Below the pieces are notes generated by a model that searched no databases, had not been told where the DNA came from, and saw nothing but the letters and a program-made list of their open reading frames with translations. Below, piece after piece: positions 1 through 7,303 of a DNA stretch of 64,000 bases (positions are counted from its first letter, which is position 1; the number at the start of each line of letters is the position of its first letter). A program made the translations under genes and the position numbers. The stretch is taken from the IMG/VR virus record IMGVR_UViG_3300042691_037870, positions 1 to 64,000 of that record. One strand, written 5' to 3'. Source of the DNA: a virus.

Positions 1-556
1 TTTCTTCATCAGTAAATTCATGTACACCTTTAATATGTTCTACACCTAAAGCACCATGAAATTTACCACTTGCATTTTTTAAAGAAACTAAAAATAAAGA
101 ACGACAGCCAGTTTCATATGCTGTATCTCGAAGACCGTATGAAGTAATATTGCGATCTTCCATATCTGTTACATACAAATCATTAAAATCATGTATGTGT
201 TTTAAAGCTCTACTAAAAAAACTTGTAGGAATATTTTGAAATTGGTGTTGAATAATTGCAGTACCTGGACTTACTACTTCATAAAAAATACTAAACTTTT
301 TAATTGATACACCTGAAGAATAAAAATGTCCACCGTTATGAAATTGTGTTATCCAGATTCTATCACAATCCAAATTGTTTAATAAGATTCTTAGCTGCTC
401 TTCAACCTCAACATCAACTTCCATTTGTGTATACATGGAGTCAGAAGTATTTGTCTTATTTTTATTAAGACGATTTCTAACTAGCTCTAAAACCATCGGT
501 CCTAATACCGCGGTAATAAATGCAACGATGATTGTTCCAACAATTGTCCAATTCAT
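1..556 (-). CDS. Membrane-anchored GAF-like protein (3' end beyond window)
   Basis: The frame opens at an ATG at 556 and stays open for 185 codons to the window edge, so the C-terminus is missing. Residues about 3-24 form a hydrophobic helix (start MNWTIVGTIIVAFITAVLG), followed by a basic stretch (RNRLNKNK) that suggests a cytoplasmic C-terminus. From about residue 45 on, the sequence has the look of a GAF sensor domain: RIWITQFHNGG near the start of the domain and KFHGALGVEHI near the window edge. Ligand and role cannot be read from the sequence. It follows the -1 frame of the neighbouring DUF3008-like gene by only two bases. The GAF assignment is by pattern only; the membrane helix is directly visible. 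Confidence 0.65.
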   Translation of the reverse strand, partial: MNWTIVGTIIVAFITAVLGPMVLELVRNRLNKNKTNTSDSMYTQMEVDVEVEEQLRILLNNLDCDRIWITQFHNGGHFYSSGVSIKKFSIFYEVVSPGTAIIQHQFQNIPTSFFSRALKHIHDFNDLYVTDMEDRNITSYGLRDTAYETGCRSLFLVSLKNASGKFHGALGVEHIKGVHEFTDEE

Positions 557-558
557 AA

Positions 559-705
559 CTATCTTCCTTGTCCTCTATAAGGTTTTGGTTTTTGTTCTTT
601 AGGGCCATATTGCTTTTTTGCTTTCCCTGTTTTCTTAGAATTTGATTTGTAAGCTACTGTTGCTGATCCTGTTGAGCCTTTTTTGCTCCCTGTTGATTTT
701 GCCAC
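559..705 (-). other. Candidate -1 frameshift extension of the DUF3008-like gene
   Basis: Near the 3' end of the DUF3008-like gene the minus strand reads A AAA AAG in the zero frame (684 down to 678), the same heptamer used for -1 frameshifting in E. coli dnaX. The -1 frame is open from 708 to a stop at 559-561. A slip would replace the last seven residues by a 39-residue, strongly basic tail (motifs KSNSKKTGKAKKQ and PKPYRGQGR), giving about 244 instead of 212 residues. The only conventional independent start in this frame is a GTG at 705-703 without a visible ribosome-binding site. I saw no convincing downstream stem-loop. Alternatives are a tiny overlapping gene or a homopolymer sequencing error. 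Confidence 0.45.
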
Positions 706-1292
706 TGTTTAATATTCATTTTTTTAAACGTTTCATAGTTAACGATTCCCGCTTGATATTTGTATCTTTTTTTCTTTTCTTCATCTTCATCTTCAAGATT
801 ATCAAAACGGTCACCAGAACCTATTGAACCAGGCCCGCCCGGTGTAACATTACCCATACCTGGTGTATTTGCAGGACTTGACTGCGGCGCTGAATAAGAA
901 GAAGGTGCAACAGCATCTTCTTGAAGTTGTAATTCAGTTTTTTCTTTTTCATCTGGTGTTTTTCCAGATTCAATAAATTCTATGAAGGACTTAATAAGAG
1001 GATCGTTAGTATCTTTTAAACCAAAACCATAATTTGCGTTACTTTGAGAAATTTGTGTATACCATTTATGACCAGCAGCAACTCCAGGTAACCATTCATT
1101 TACATCTGATTCTTCAACATGGTCAGGTAACCCTTCATGTTTAGTTTCTGCATAGTCTTTAAGTTGTTTTAAAGTCATGCTATCAGCAAGATCTTTTACT
1201 TCTTGACTTGCATCTTCAGGTTTCATATCACCTTTCTTTAAGGCGTATGCCATTCCCATTAGTCTTTGTTGCGCTTTGCTTGTTGCTGGCAT
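654..1292 (-). CDS. DUF3008-like phage protein
   Basis: This 212-residue protein starts MPATSKAQQRLMGMAYALK and has SMTLKQLKDYAETKHEGLP at about 38-56, a layout I recognise from the small phage/bacterial family DUF3008, whose function is unknown. The middle contains SDVNEWLPG, a possible (V)-N-E cleavage site of the kind used by the tagged proteins upstream, and a long low-complexity Ser/Pro/Gly/Gln region ending in an acidic-then-basic stretch. It begins two bases after the stop of the preceding tagged gene, so it is co-transcribed with the cargo cluster. A dnaX-type slippery heptamer near its end could extend it in the -1 frame. The family call is from memory of the motif. Confidence 0.7.
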   Translation of the reverse strand: MPATSKAQQRLMGMAYALKKGDMKPEDASQEVKDLADSMTLKQLKDYAETKHEGLPDHVEESDVNEWLPGVAAGHKWYTQISQSNANYGFGLKDTNDPLIKSFIEFIESGKTPDEKEKTELQLQEDAVAPSSYSAPQSSPANTPGMGNVTPGGPGSIGSGDRFDNLEDEDEEKKKRYKYQAGIVNYETFKKMNIKQWQNQQGAKKAQQDQQQ

Positions 1293-1293
1293 A

Positions 1294-2247
1294 TTATTTA
1301 ATAAAGTCTTTTCTAGATGCTACTTTGTTTTTATTCTTTTCATAAAACGAACCTAACATACCAATTTGAGCAACACTAAATGTATGTTCTCCACCATTAA
1401 CTTTATCTTTAATAAAAATCATTGGTTGAATTTCGAATTGTTTATTAGGTGTGAATTTTGCATTTAGTATAGTTTTGGAAGAACTTAAAATTTCTTCAAT
1501 ATCTTCAGATGTGAAAGGTATACTGAAGTGATAAATTAACCCGGTTTGAGAATCCAATGATGGTTTATCATTAGCTTCATTTATCATATCTTTGGATTCT
1601 TTAATACCGAAGATATCTTTAACTTTATCCAATTCAGTTTTTTCACCTGATAAAGTTAAAACCCCTTTCATATTTCCAATAATCTTAAACTTAATTTGAT
1701 CTAACTCTTTTTGAACTTTTCTGTCATTCCATATATTATATGCATGACCTGATATTTCTAAAGTGTCTTCATTAAGATTATCTTCAGATTCTATAAGAGG
1801 ATATCCTTCATCACTCCAACCAGCTATAAATGATACATCTCCTTTTGCTGAACCTTCTAAAAATTTAACCTTTGTATTTTGATTTTTACCTAACTCAATA
1901 ACTTCAAACTTACCATATCTTGGATGCTTATAAACGTGGCCTACTTTAAATTTTGTTATAGAACTTTCATTAGTATCAGACTCATTTACAAATTGCTCAA
2001 TAAACTTTTCTCTGCGTTTCTTATCTGCACCCATACCTGTTCCTGCAATCATATCACGAACCTCGTATTTCTCTTTTGAGTCTTTGTGTTGTTTAACATA
2101 GTCGGCAAGTTTCTTACCATCTATATTATTATCATCTATAAAGTTTTGTGCGGATGTTTGACCACTACCAGTGATTTGGTGGATGTAGACAGCCTCCATT
2201 GAAAGTGCTTCATTTATGAAGCTGTCAAATTCTTTAATATGTTTCAT
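1294..2247 (-). CDS. Tagged cargo protein with multiple internal cleavage-like motifs
   Basis: This 317-residue protein begins with the tag MKHIKEFDSFINE, predicted to be cut before Ala14. The motif recurs inside: VNE89/S90, LNE160/D161 and INE224/A225. Cutting at all sites would release four pieces of roughly 75, 70, 65 and 90 residues. The second piece contains a compact beta-rich stretch (KVGHVYKHPRYGKFEVIEL), and the last piece ends with a predicted alpha/beta region. I recognise no enzyme family in it. The stop and the next start (DUF3008-like gene) are two bases apart. The start is preceded by AAAATAAGATG and no Shine-Dalgarno sequence, as is typical in this window. Confidence 0.85.
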   Translation of the reverse strand: MKHIKEFDSFINEALSMEAVYIHQITGSGQTSAQNFIDDNNIDGKKLADYVKQHKDSKEKYEVRDMIAGTGMGADKKRREKFIEQFVNESDTNESSITKFKVGHVYKHPRYGKFEVIELGKNQNTKVKFLEGSAKGDVSFIAGWSDEGYPLIESEDNLNEDTLEISGHAYNIWNDRKVQKELDQIKFKIIGNMKGVLTLSGEKTELDKVKDIFGIKESKDMINEANDKPSLDSQTGLIYHFSIPFTSEDIEEILSSSKTILNAKFTPNKQFEIQPMIFIKDKVNGGEHTFSVAQIGMLGSFYEKNKNKVASRKDFIK

Positions 2248-2253
2248 CTTATT

Positions 2254-2640
2254 TTATTTATTGTTTAATCTTTCTAGGTAAGCTATTGATGCATCTTTAA
2301 CTTTGCCAATAAAATCGTTTAATGTATAATTTCCTTTTTCAATATTAACTTTCAGTCTAGATTTCCCTTTGTTATTAACTAAAACACAGAGTTCATTTTT
2401 CAAAATATCTATATCAAAATAATCGTATGGAAATTTAAAATTTTTATTCAATTCTAACCCTATACCAACTGTTGCTTTAGGTATATCAACTCTGCTTATG
2501 TTATAACTTATCGGATCTATACCTAAAGGAATAGATACTTTATTTTTTAATTGTTCAAATCCTTTAAATAAACCTTTAGATACAAGTTCTTCATTTAAGG
2601 ATTCATTTAAGAACTCTTCAAAAAGTTTAATATGTTTCAT
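2254..2640 (-). CDS. Tagged cargo protein, unknown function
   Basis: A 128-residue protein with a double-site tag, MKHIKLFEEFLNESLNEEL, offering cleavage after Glu13 or Glu17. The body is a mixed alpha/beta sequence with a short hydrophobic-aromatic stretch (FKFPYDYFDIDILKNEL) and a helical C-terminus (KDASIAYLERLNNK). No family is recognised. It lies between two other tagged genes with gaps of 6 and 15 bases and the same orientation, so it is almost certainly part of the same transcript. A small single-domain protein packed into the capsid is the most reasonable reading. Confidence 0.85.
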   Translation of the reverse strand: MKHIKLFEEFLNESLNEELVSKGLFKGFEQLKNKVSIPLGIDPISYNISRVDIPKATVGIGLELNKNFKFPYDYFDIDILKNELCVLVNNKGKSRLKVNIEKGNYTLNDFIGKVKDASIAYLERLNNK

Positions 2641-2655
2641 TTTACTTACTTGTTT

Positions 2656-3099
2656 TTATCTTATGTCTCCCGTTCTTAGCATAGAAGATATATCGGTAAA
2701 ATATTTCATTTCTTCAGGAGTTAATTTAGACTTAATGTATTTACCAATTTCAGTTAATTGTTTTTGTCTAACTTTATTATCTAAAATTTGATTTTTGTTT
2801 AGGCCTTGTGTGTAAGGAGTAAGATCTTGATACATTTTCTTAAGCTTTTCATCGCCATCAAATTTCTTAATGATTTCTCCAATTAGTTCTTTTCTTTGAC
2901 CTTTTGCAGCCTGTTTAGCTTTTGCAGCAGCTTTGTCCGCTAAAGTTTCTGCTACATCTCCAAGAACTTTATTTACTGCACTAGTGCCTTGGACTACTGC
3001 CCAAAGACCCATCAGACCAACTGCAACACCCATCGCAACGTCTACAACCATTCCCATATCTTCATTTACAAACTCCTCATATAGTTTTACATGTTTCAT
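2656..3099 (-). CDS. Tagged cargo protein with a membrane segment
   Basis: This 147-residue protein has the tag MKHVKLYEEFVNE with the cut predicted before Asp14. Directly after it lies a hydrophobic helix (residues about 16-38, MGMVVDVAMGVAVGLMGLWA) that would become the N-terminus of the processed protein. An alanine/lysine-rich amphipathic helix follows (LADKAAAKAKQAAKGQRK), then a helical C-terminal domain. A membrane segment exposed by tag removal suggests that the mature protein inserts into the host envelope after ejection; that step is inference. A DNA-condensing role for the Lys/Ala-rich helix is an alternative. Confidence 0.85.
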   Translation of the reverse strand: MKHVKLYEEFVNEDMGMVVDVAMGVAVGLMGLWAVVQGTSAVNKVLGDVAETLADKAAAKAKQAAKGQRKELIGEIIKKFDGDEKLKKMYQDLTPYTQGLNKNQILDNKVRQKQLTEIGKYIKSKLTPEEMKYFTDISSMLRTGDIR

Positions 3100-3102
3100 A
3101 TC

Positions 3103-3447
3103 TTATATGCTATTTAATTTTTGAATTGCGTTATGTACTTTTTCTCCAAAGGATGATAACTTATAAGTTTTTACGCCATTCTTTTCGGTTACTTTAAAGT
3201 ATTTGGTATTTTTGTTTAACCATTTTCTGGATGTGTTACCACCTGTTTCTTCGTTAATACTTTTAACAAACTCCATCATTTCAGAATATGTAACGGATCC
3301 CTTTTCTTTAAGAAACGATAATATCTTTTCACGAATAGGGCCATTTGTATTTACATATTTTGCAGGATAATTTTCAGTGTATTTTCTTTTAACTGAAACT
3401 TTACCTTCATTTAAAAATTCCTCATATGTAGCAACAAAGTCTGTCAT
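3103..3447 (-). CDS. Tagged cargo protein with winged-helix-like fold
   Basis: A 114-residue protein with a diverged tag, MTDFVATYEEFLNE, cut predicted before Gly15. After a basic linker (KVSVKRKYTENYPAK) the body reads like a winged helix-turn-helix: helix (PIREKILSFLKEKG), turn-helix (TYSEMMEFVKSIN), then KWLNKNTKYFKVTEKNGVKTYKL as recognition helix plus wing. A packaged DNA-binding protein, possibly acting on host or phage DNA immediately after injection, is a fair inference. A copy of the late-promoter-like motif (3465-3479) lies about 20-30 bases upstream of its ATG, overlapping the stop of the preceding gene. Confidence 0.8.
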   Translation of the reverse strand: MTDFVATYEEFLNEGKVSVKRKYTENYPAKYVNTNGPIREKILSFLKEKGSVTYSEMMEFVKSINEETGGNTSRKWLNKNTKYFKVTEKNGVKTYKLSSFGEKVHNAIQKLNSI

Positions 3448-3464
3448 AATTTGTTAAAATTGTT

Positions 3465-3479
3465 CTTTTCTTATATATC
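3465..3479 (-). promoter_or_regulatory. Late-promoter-like motif
   Basis: Minus strand reads GATATATAAGAAAAG, a variant of the motif found at 8118, 20743 and 52928. It resembles the T4 late promoter core (TATAAATA) and lies just before the start of the tagged winged-helix gene. It overlaps the stop codon of the ligase-like gene, where a new transcript start would make sense. Confidence 0.4.
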
Positions 3480-5220
3480 AATTGTAAGTATACTTATCAA
3501 ATGAACTTTTAACTTCATTCCAATAAGGATGCATACATGGCGGAGTATATTTACAAAAATCTTTATAAGAATCGTTAGTTAAAGAATCTTGAAACTTTTG
3601 TCTATCAAGATTTTTAAACATTCCTATTTTAATACCTTTCATAAAACCAACAGGATTTGAATAAACTGCATTCATACCTTCAGCTTCTTTTTGTAAGCTA
3701 ATAGTATTATGTTCTGAATGAATCATTAAAGGCTCATATTTAGGTCTCAACTTTTTTAGTATATTTGACATCGAGACATAAGGTATCTTATAGTATCCTT
3801 CAAACACATCAGGATTATCTACGACAAGACGAGCAATGATTTTTTCAACGCTATCTTTATTAGCACCAAAGTTTCTTTTATATAAATCTTTAGCGTGTAT
3901 AATGACGGTTTTAGTTTTTGTTTTATCAAAAAGATTAACTGCTTCTTGAACTACACGATTTGTAATACACCCACCATTTAACACAATTACATTAATTGGA
4001 GTTTTGCCTGTTACAAATTTTCTTTCAGGATTAAAAACTTTAGTTAATAAATGTACACCTTTTTCATAGTCAGGATCTTGTTGTGATGGTGTTGTTAATA
4101 CTTTGTCTTCTTTAAGAATTGTGTTAAACTCTAAGAAACTGTAATCATCACCAATTACTTTATCAATTTCTTCAATCTTAGAATTAAAACGATTTGCAAC
4201 AGATTCATTAAGTAACCCACTTGCAAATTTAGGTTTTCTTAAGTTTGCAATAAACACTGAAAGAAGATATTCATATTGAGAATTCTTTTCAATTATTGCT
4301 CGTGTTTTAGGATTCTTAATCCACTTATTATTAAACTTACCAGTTTTTTCTAAAAAGACAGGTTTTTTCATTCCTGACTCTAAGTAATTCTTTCCACGTT
4401 TATCTACATAATCATTAAAGATTTCTGAAACCGTCTCGATGTATGCTTCATCAATCGAAGTGGAAACACATCGGGTACCCAATATGTTATAAGTTTCTAA
4501 ATGTTCTAAAATATCTAAAAGTAAAATGTCAAACATATGACTTCTCTTTTCGGATATTATATGTTCTTCATTTTGAGAAACTTTAAAAAGTTGGTTTTCA
4601 CTTTCAAAGATTAAAGCTTCTACATTAGGATGTATTTGATTAAGATATCCTTTAGTATCAAAACTTTCTGTTAATAAACCTGGTACTTGATGATTTTTGC
4701 CAATACTGATTAATGTGTTAACTATGGATTCATCAAGAATTCCTTCAAAAACAGGCTTTGCGTATTCCACATTTAGAATCTTTGCGTATCTTTCATAAAC
4801 CTCAGACTCCGTAACTTCACGAGTTACATCATTCTTTCTATCACGAATTGTAATATCTGTAAGTATTAAACCGTTTTTAGGTCTTCTTTCATATTCTGTA
4901 TGAATTGGTTTTGAAGTAGGAAACCAAGAGAATCCAAAACGGTGACGAACTGGTAGGTCTTTACGAATTTCGTAAGGTAACGATTCAATATAATTAATTG
5001 CGCTTTCATAAAGATCACTAAGAGTACGATCTATTTTGCTGATTGAAGTTTTACCGTTCTTTCCGTAAAAGAACAGCTTATATGTTTTTGCGCTTTTTTC
5101 AAAAGAAAAACGAAAAGCATCAAATTTTTCTGTAATGCGAACAGGGCGATTAAGTATCTCTCTTAATTCTTTTTCCCCATACTTTTTATAAAGGTCTGAT
5201 ATATGTTTAATTCCTGCCAT
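3478..5220 (-). CDS. Ligase-like nucleotidyltransferase, probable fusion protein
   Basis: This 580-residue protein lacks the tag. Residues 28-38 (RITEKFDAFRF) match motif I of the covalent nucleotidyltransferase superfamily (DNA/RNA ligases and capping enzymes), with Lys32 as candidate AMP acceptor, although the usual Lys-x-Asp-Gly has Ala in place of Gly. PVFEGIL near 156-162 and EALIFES-LFKV near 201-214 could be motifs IV and V. The C-terminal third (about 410-580) looks like a separate alpha/beta domain starting INVIVLNGG, perhaps a degenerate HIGH-type nucleotidylyltransferase with the catalytic His motif lost. It would therefore act in the cytoplasm, perhaps on nucleic-acid ends. The ligase relation is moderately supported; the C-terminal call is speculative. 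Confidence 0.55.
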   Translation of the reverse strand: MAGIKHISDLYKKYGEKELREILNRPVRITEKFDAFRFSFEKSAKTYKLFFYGKNGKTSISKIDRTLSDLYESAINYIESLPYEIRKDLPVRHRFGFSWFPTSKPIHTEYERRPKNGLILTDITIRDRKNDVTREVTESEVYERYAKILNVEYAKPVFEGILDESIVNTLISIGKNHQVPGLLTESFDTKGYLNQIHPNVEALIFESENQLFKVSQNEEHIISEKRSHMFDILLLDILEHLETYNILGTRCVSTSIDEAYIETVSEIFNDYVDKRGKNYLESGMKKPVFLEKTGKFNNKWIKNPKTRAIIEKNSQYEYLLSVFIANLRKPKFASGLLNESVANRFNSKIEEIDKVIGDDYSFLEFNTILKEDKVLTTPSQQDPDYEKGVHLLTKVFNPERKFVTGKTPINVIVLNGGCITNRVVQEAVNLFDKTKTKTVIIHAKDLYKRNFGANKDSVEKIIARLVVDNPDVFEGYYKIPYVSMSNILKKLRPKYEPLMIHSEHNTISLQKEAEGMNAVYSNPVGFMKGIKIGMFKNLDRQKFQDSLTNDSYKDFCKYTPPCMHPYWNEVKSSFDKYTYN

Positions 5221-5255
5221 TTGTTTTTCGGCTTTAAAGGTTGTGTTTTACCTAA

Positions 5256-5474
5256 TTATTTGTTTTCATATGTTGCTGCTACTGCAGTAATAGGAACATT
5301 TACTTCTTTTCCTGTTTTATCATCAATAACAACAATTTCCTTACTTGTTTTCTTTACCACTTTACCTGTATGAACTATTTTAGTACCAGGCACTACAAAT
5401 TCAACAATGTTGCCTATGTGGGTGCTAATATAGCTTTCATTCATAAAAGATTCAAATGTTTGTATATGTTTCAT
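5256..5474 (-). CDS. Small tagged cargo protein, SH3-like beta barrel
   Basis: A 72-residue protein with tag MKHIQTFESFMNE, cut predicted before Ser14. The remaining 59 residues alternate beta strands (GNIVEFVVPGTKIVHTGKVV, EIVVIDDKTGKEVNVPI) in the style of a small SH3-like or KOW-like barrel. No catalytic residues are evident. The first 25 bases of its start region (5451-5475) are identical to those of another tagged gene at 7021-7045, so the tag is conserved at DNA level as well as in protein. Confidence 0.8.
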   Translation of the reverse strand: MKHIQTFESFMNESYISTHIGNIVEFVVPGTKIVHTGKVVKKTSKEIVVIDDKTGKEVNVPITAVAATYENK

Positions 5475-5475
5475 T
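5451..5475 (-). repeat. Tag-encoding DNA repeat, copy A
   Basis: These 25 bases, covering the start and the first eight codons of a tagged gene, are identical to 7021-7045 although the downstream genes are unrelated. Near copies with a few mismatches begin other tagged genes, for example at 7844-7867 and 8092-8106. Confidence 0.85.
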
Positions 5476-5490
5476 TATTTTATGATATAT

Positions 5491-6375
5491 TTATCCGATG
5501 TCATCAGGCAGCGGTAATTTAGCATCTATAAGTTTTCTTTCAAAATCTTTATAAATAGCGCTTCTTACTTCAGGGTATAAGAAATCTGAAGTGTCAATCA
5601 ACGACTTTAATTTCTCGTATGTATTTATATCTGTTGGAGAATGATCACCTCTAAAAAGTAATTTTACTACATCAGACGGTGTGTTGGTGACAAATTTATC
5701 AAATTCTTTTAACAGTGCCGCGTTTTTCAATAATCCTTTCTTACCTTCAAAAGATTTTCTTACTTGAACGATTCCTTGATTGAGGCGAACTACGTAAGCT
5801 TCAAATTCTTTAGTTTCGCCAGCTTCTGTTTGTGAAACTATTTTCTTAAAAGAATTTCCAATTGCTGACATAAGTAATAGGTTACGATAAGCACCTTTAT
5901 AACGAGATTCAGCAATACGAAAATCAGGTGAATGATAAATGAAACGGCTCCAGTCAAGATCTGTTGATAACATCAAGTCAACTTGTGCAATTCCTTTTTT
6001 TGTATCACCTGCGATTGGAGCACCTATACTTACTTGATTGAAACCTGGTGCCATTTTGGTAGAATATCCTAATGACTTAAGTTTATCGTTAAGCGCAAAA
6101 AGAACGTTTTGCAATGAAGAGCCTAAATGCGCAGCAATTTTATCAGCAGAAACCGCTAAATCAATATCACCGCTAGTTTGTTCTGGTAATTTCTTACCCG
6201 CACTTCCAATAATTGCAGCATCATCATCAAGACCAACTAATCCAATTTTAGGGAAGATAGTTTTTTCTACCCACTTAGCAGTAGGGATTACATCTGCTTG
6301 TGGAATTGGTTGAGCATTATCTATGCTGTTACCACTTTCATTAATGAATTGCTCAAATAGTTTTATGTACTTCAT
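5491..6375 (-). CDS. Tagged pol-beta-fold nucleotidyltransferase
   Basis: This 294-residue protein starts with the tag MKYIKLFEQFINE, cut before Ser14. It then shows the hallmark of the pol-beta nucleotidyltransferase superfamily: GSAGKK at 57-62, the metal-binding pair Asp70-x-Asp72 in SGDIDLAV, and a third acid, Asp133, in AQVDLML. The C-terminal half is helical. Family members transfer nucleotides to nucleic acids, antibiotics or proteins (as in MNT toxins); the substrate here cannot be told. It overlaps no neighbour and lies between tagged genes. A packaged, ready-made nucleotidyltransferase could modify a host target or cancel a defence at the moment of infection. That role is inference; the active site is visible. 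Confidence 0.8.
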   Translation of the reverse strand: MKYIKLFEQFINESGNSIDNAQPIPQADVIPTAKWVEKTIFPKIGLVGLDDDAAIIGSAGKKLPEQTSGDIDLAVSADKIAAHLGSSLQNVLFALNDKLKSLGYSTKMAPGFNQVSIGAPIAGDTKKGIAQVDLMLSTDLDWSRFIYHSPDFRIAESRYKGAYRNLLLMSAIGNSFKKIVSQTEAGETKEFEAYVVRLNQGIVQVRKSFEGKKGLLKNAALLKEFDKFVTNTPSDVVKLLFRGDHSPTDINTYEKLKSLIDTSDFLYPEVRSAIYKDFERKLIDAKLPLPDDIG

Positions 6376-6376
6376 T

Positions 6377-6703
6377 CTATTTTAATTTGTATTTTACAAG
6401 CTTACCCTCTATCTCGACAGTGATTTTGCCTTTTGATAGTTTTTCAACTTCTTTCTTTGTAACTTCTGGAGTTTTACTTGCGTGGTAAAAAATACTTTTG
6501 ATTTTATCAGATTCACCTGGTTTAGCATTAAAGTTTTTAACAAGATCACCTTTATCATACCCTACACCACCTATGTTTACAACATTCCAGCTATCATTGT
6601 AGTATACATCATAAGATGGTTTTGCATTCAGAAGAAGATCCACTAAATACTTGTAGTCAGCTCCTTCATTGATAAACTCTTCAAATAGTTGAATATGTTT
6701 CAT
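6377..6703 (-). CDS. Tagged cargo protein, unknown function
   Basis: A 108-residue protein with the tag MKHIQLFEEFINE, cut before Gly14. The body begins with a helix (YKYLVDLLLNAKPS), then a beta-rich stretch with YYNDSWNVVNIGGVGYDKG, and ends in a very basic strand pair (KITVEIEGKLVKYKLK). No family is recognised. Its ATG overlaps the stop of the upstream GNAT gene by four bases (ATGA type), indicating translational coupling. Confidence 0.8.
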   Translation of the reverse strand: MKHIQLFEEFINEGADYKYLVDLLLNAKPSYDVYYNDSWNVVNIGGVGYDKGDLVKNFNAKPGESDKIKSIFYHASKTPEVTKKEVEKLSKGKITVEIEGKLVKYKLK

Positions 6704-7044
6704 ATTTTATTTACCCCCCATTTTTTATTAGCACTATTCCAAAGAGCCTTGCCATCAGGTGTTAGTACTTCATCATTTTGAACAAACTTTGTCTTAAGTT
6801 CTTTTTCAGCATATACATACATTGAAGTGGCTATTCCTTGGCGCCTGTGATTAGGATCTACCGAAACAATTGTAGCCTTTAGTACGGGTTTAAATTTACT
6901 CTTAATAAAGCGGAGTTCACCTACCTCTTTGCCACCTTTAGTTGCTTTTATTACATATTCATTGTCATCAAGTTTCTTAATACTGAGGTCATAACCATTA
7001 GCAGACTCATTTAAAAAGCTTTCAAATGTTTGTATATGTTTCAT
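6700..7044 (-). CDS. Tagged GNAT-like acetyltransferase
   Basis: This 114-residue protein carries the tag MKHIQTFESFLNE, cut before Ser14. After a beta meander it shows the acetyl-CoA-binding motif A of GNAT enzymes: VSVDPNHRRQGIATSMY, with Arg67-x-x-Gly70-x-Ala72, followed by the expected helix (VYAEKEL). The C-terminus (LTPDGKALWNS) matches the end of small phage-type GNAT domains. At about 100 mature residues it is short for the family but keeps the core strands 3-5. It would transfer an acetyl group from acetyl-CoA to an unknown host or phage target. Its stop overlaps the next start, and its own start overlaps the preceding gene by 23 bases. Confidence 0.75.
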   Translation of the reverse strand: MKHIQTFESFLNESANGYDLSIKKLDDNEYVIKATKGGKEVGELRFIKSKFKPVLKATIVSVDPNHRRQGIATSMYVYAEKELKTKFVQNDEVLTPDGKALWNSANKKWGVNKI

Positions 7045-7045
7045 T
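7021..7045 (-). repeat. Tag-encoding DNA repeat, copy B
   Basis: Exact 25-base match to 5451-5475, at the start of the GNAT-like gene. DNA-level identity, including synonymous positions, points to recent copying or gene conversion of the tag. Confidence 0.85.
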
Positions 7046-7303
7046 CTTTTTTGTTATTTTAACAATTAGTGGAACTGTTCCCTTAATTACACGGTGAATT
7101 TCCCCAGCTGGTATATTTATCATTTTTTCAAATGGGATTGGAAGCTGATTATCAAACTGAAATTGCCAATCATTTTTATTAAGAGCTTCAACTAAACGAT
7201 CTTCTTCGTCCCAATGCCATTGAAGTTCTTCTTCAGGTATATTAACAGAAAAAGTCCGTATTATTACGGACTCTGAAATTTTATGTTCTTTATAAGGTTT
7301 CAC
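7022..7303 (-). CDS. Small cupin-like protein
   Basis: A 93-residue protein with a weak tag-like start, MKPYKEHKISE followed by Ser12. The body resembles a minimal cupin barrel: ELQWHWDEEDR (possible metal ligands His and Asp/Glu), then WQFQFDNQLP, then PAGEIHRVIKG, which matches the second cupin motif (Gly-x-x-His). Small cupin-like proteins of this pattern occur in other T4-like phages without known function. It overlaps the following tagged GNAT gene by 23 bases and follows the preceding gene directly. Whether it is packaged is less certain than for its neighbours. Confidence 0.65.
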   Translation of the reverse strand: MKPYKEHKISESVIIRTFSVNIPEEELQWHWDEEDRLVEALNKNDWQFQFDNQLPIPFEKMINIPAGEIHRVIKGTVPLIVKITKKNETYTNI

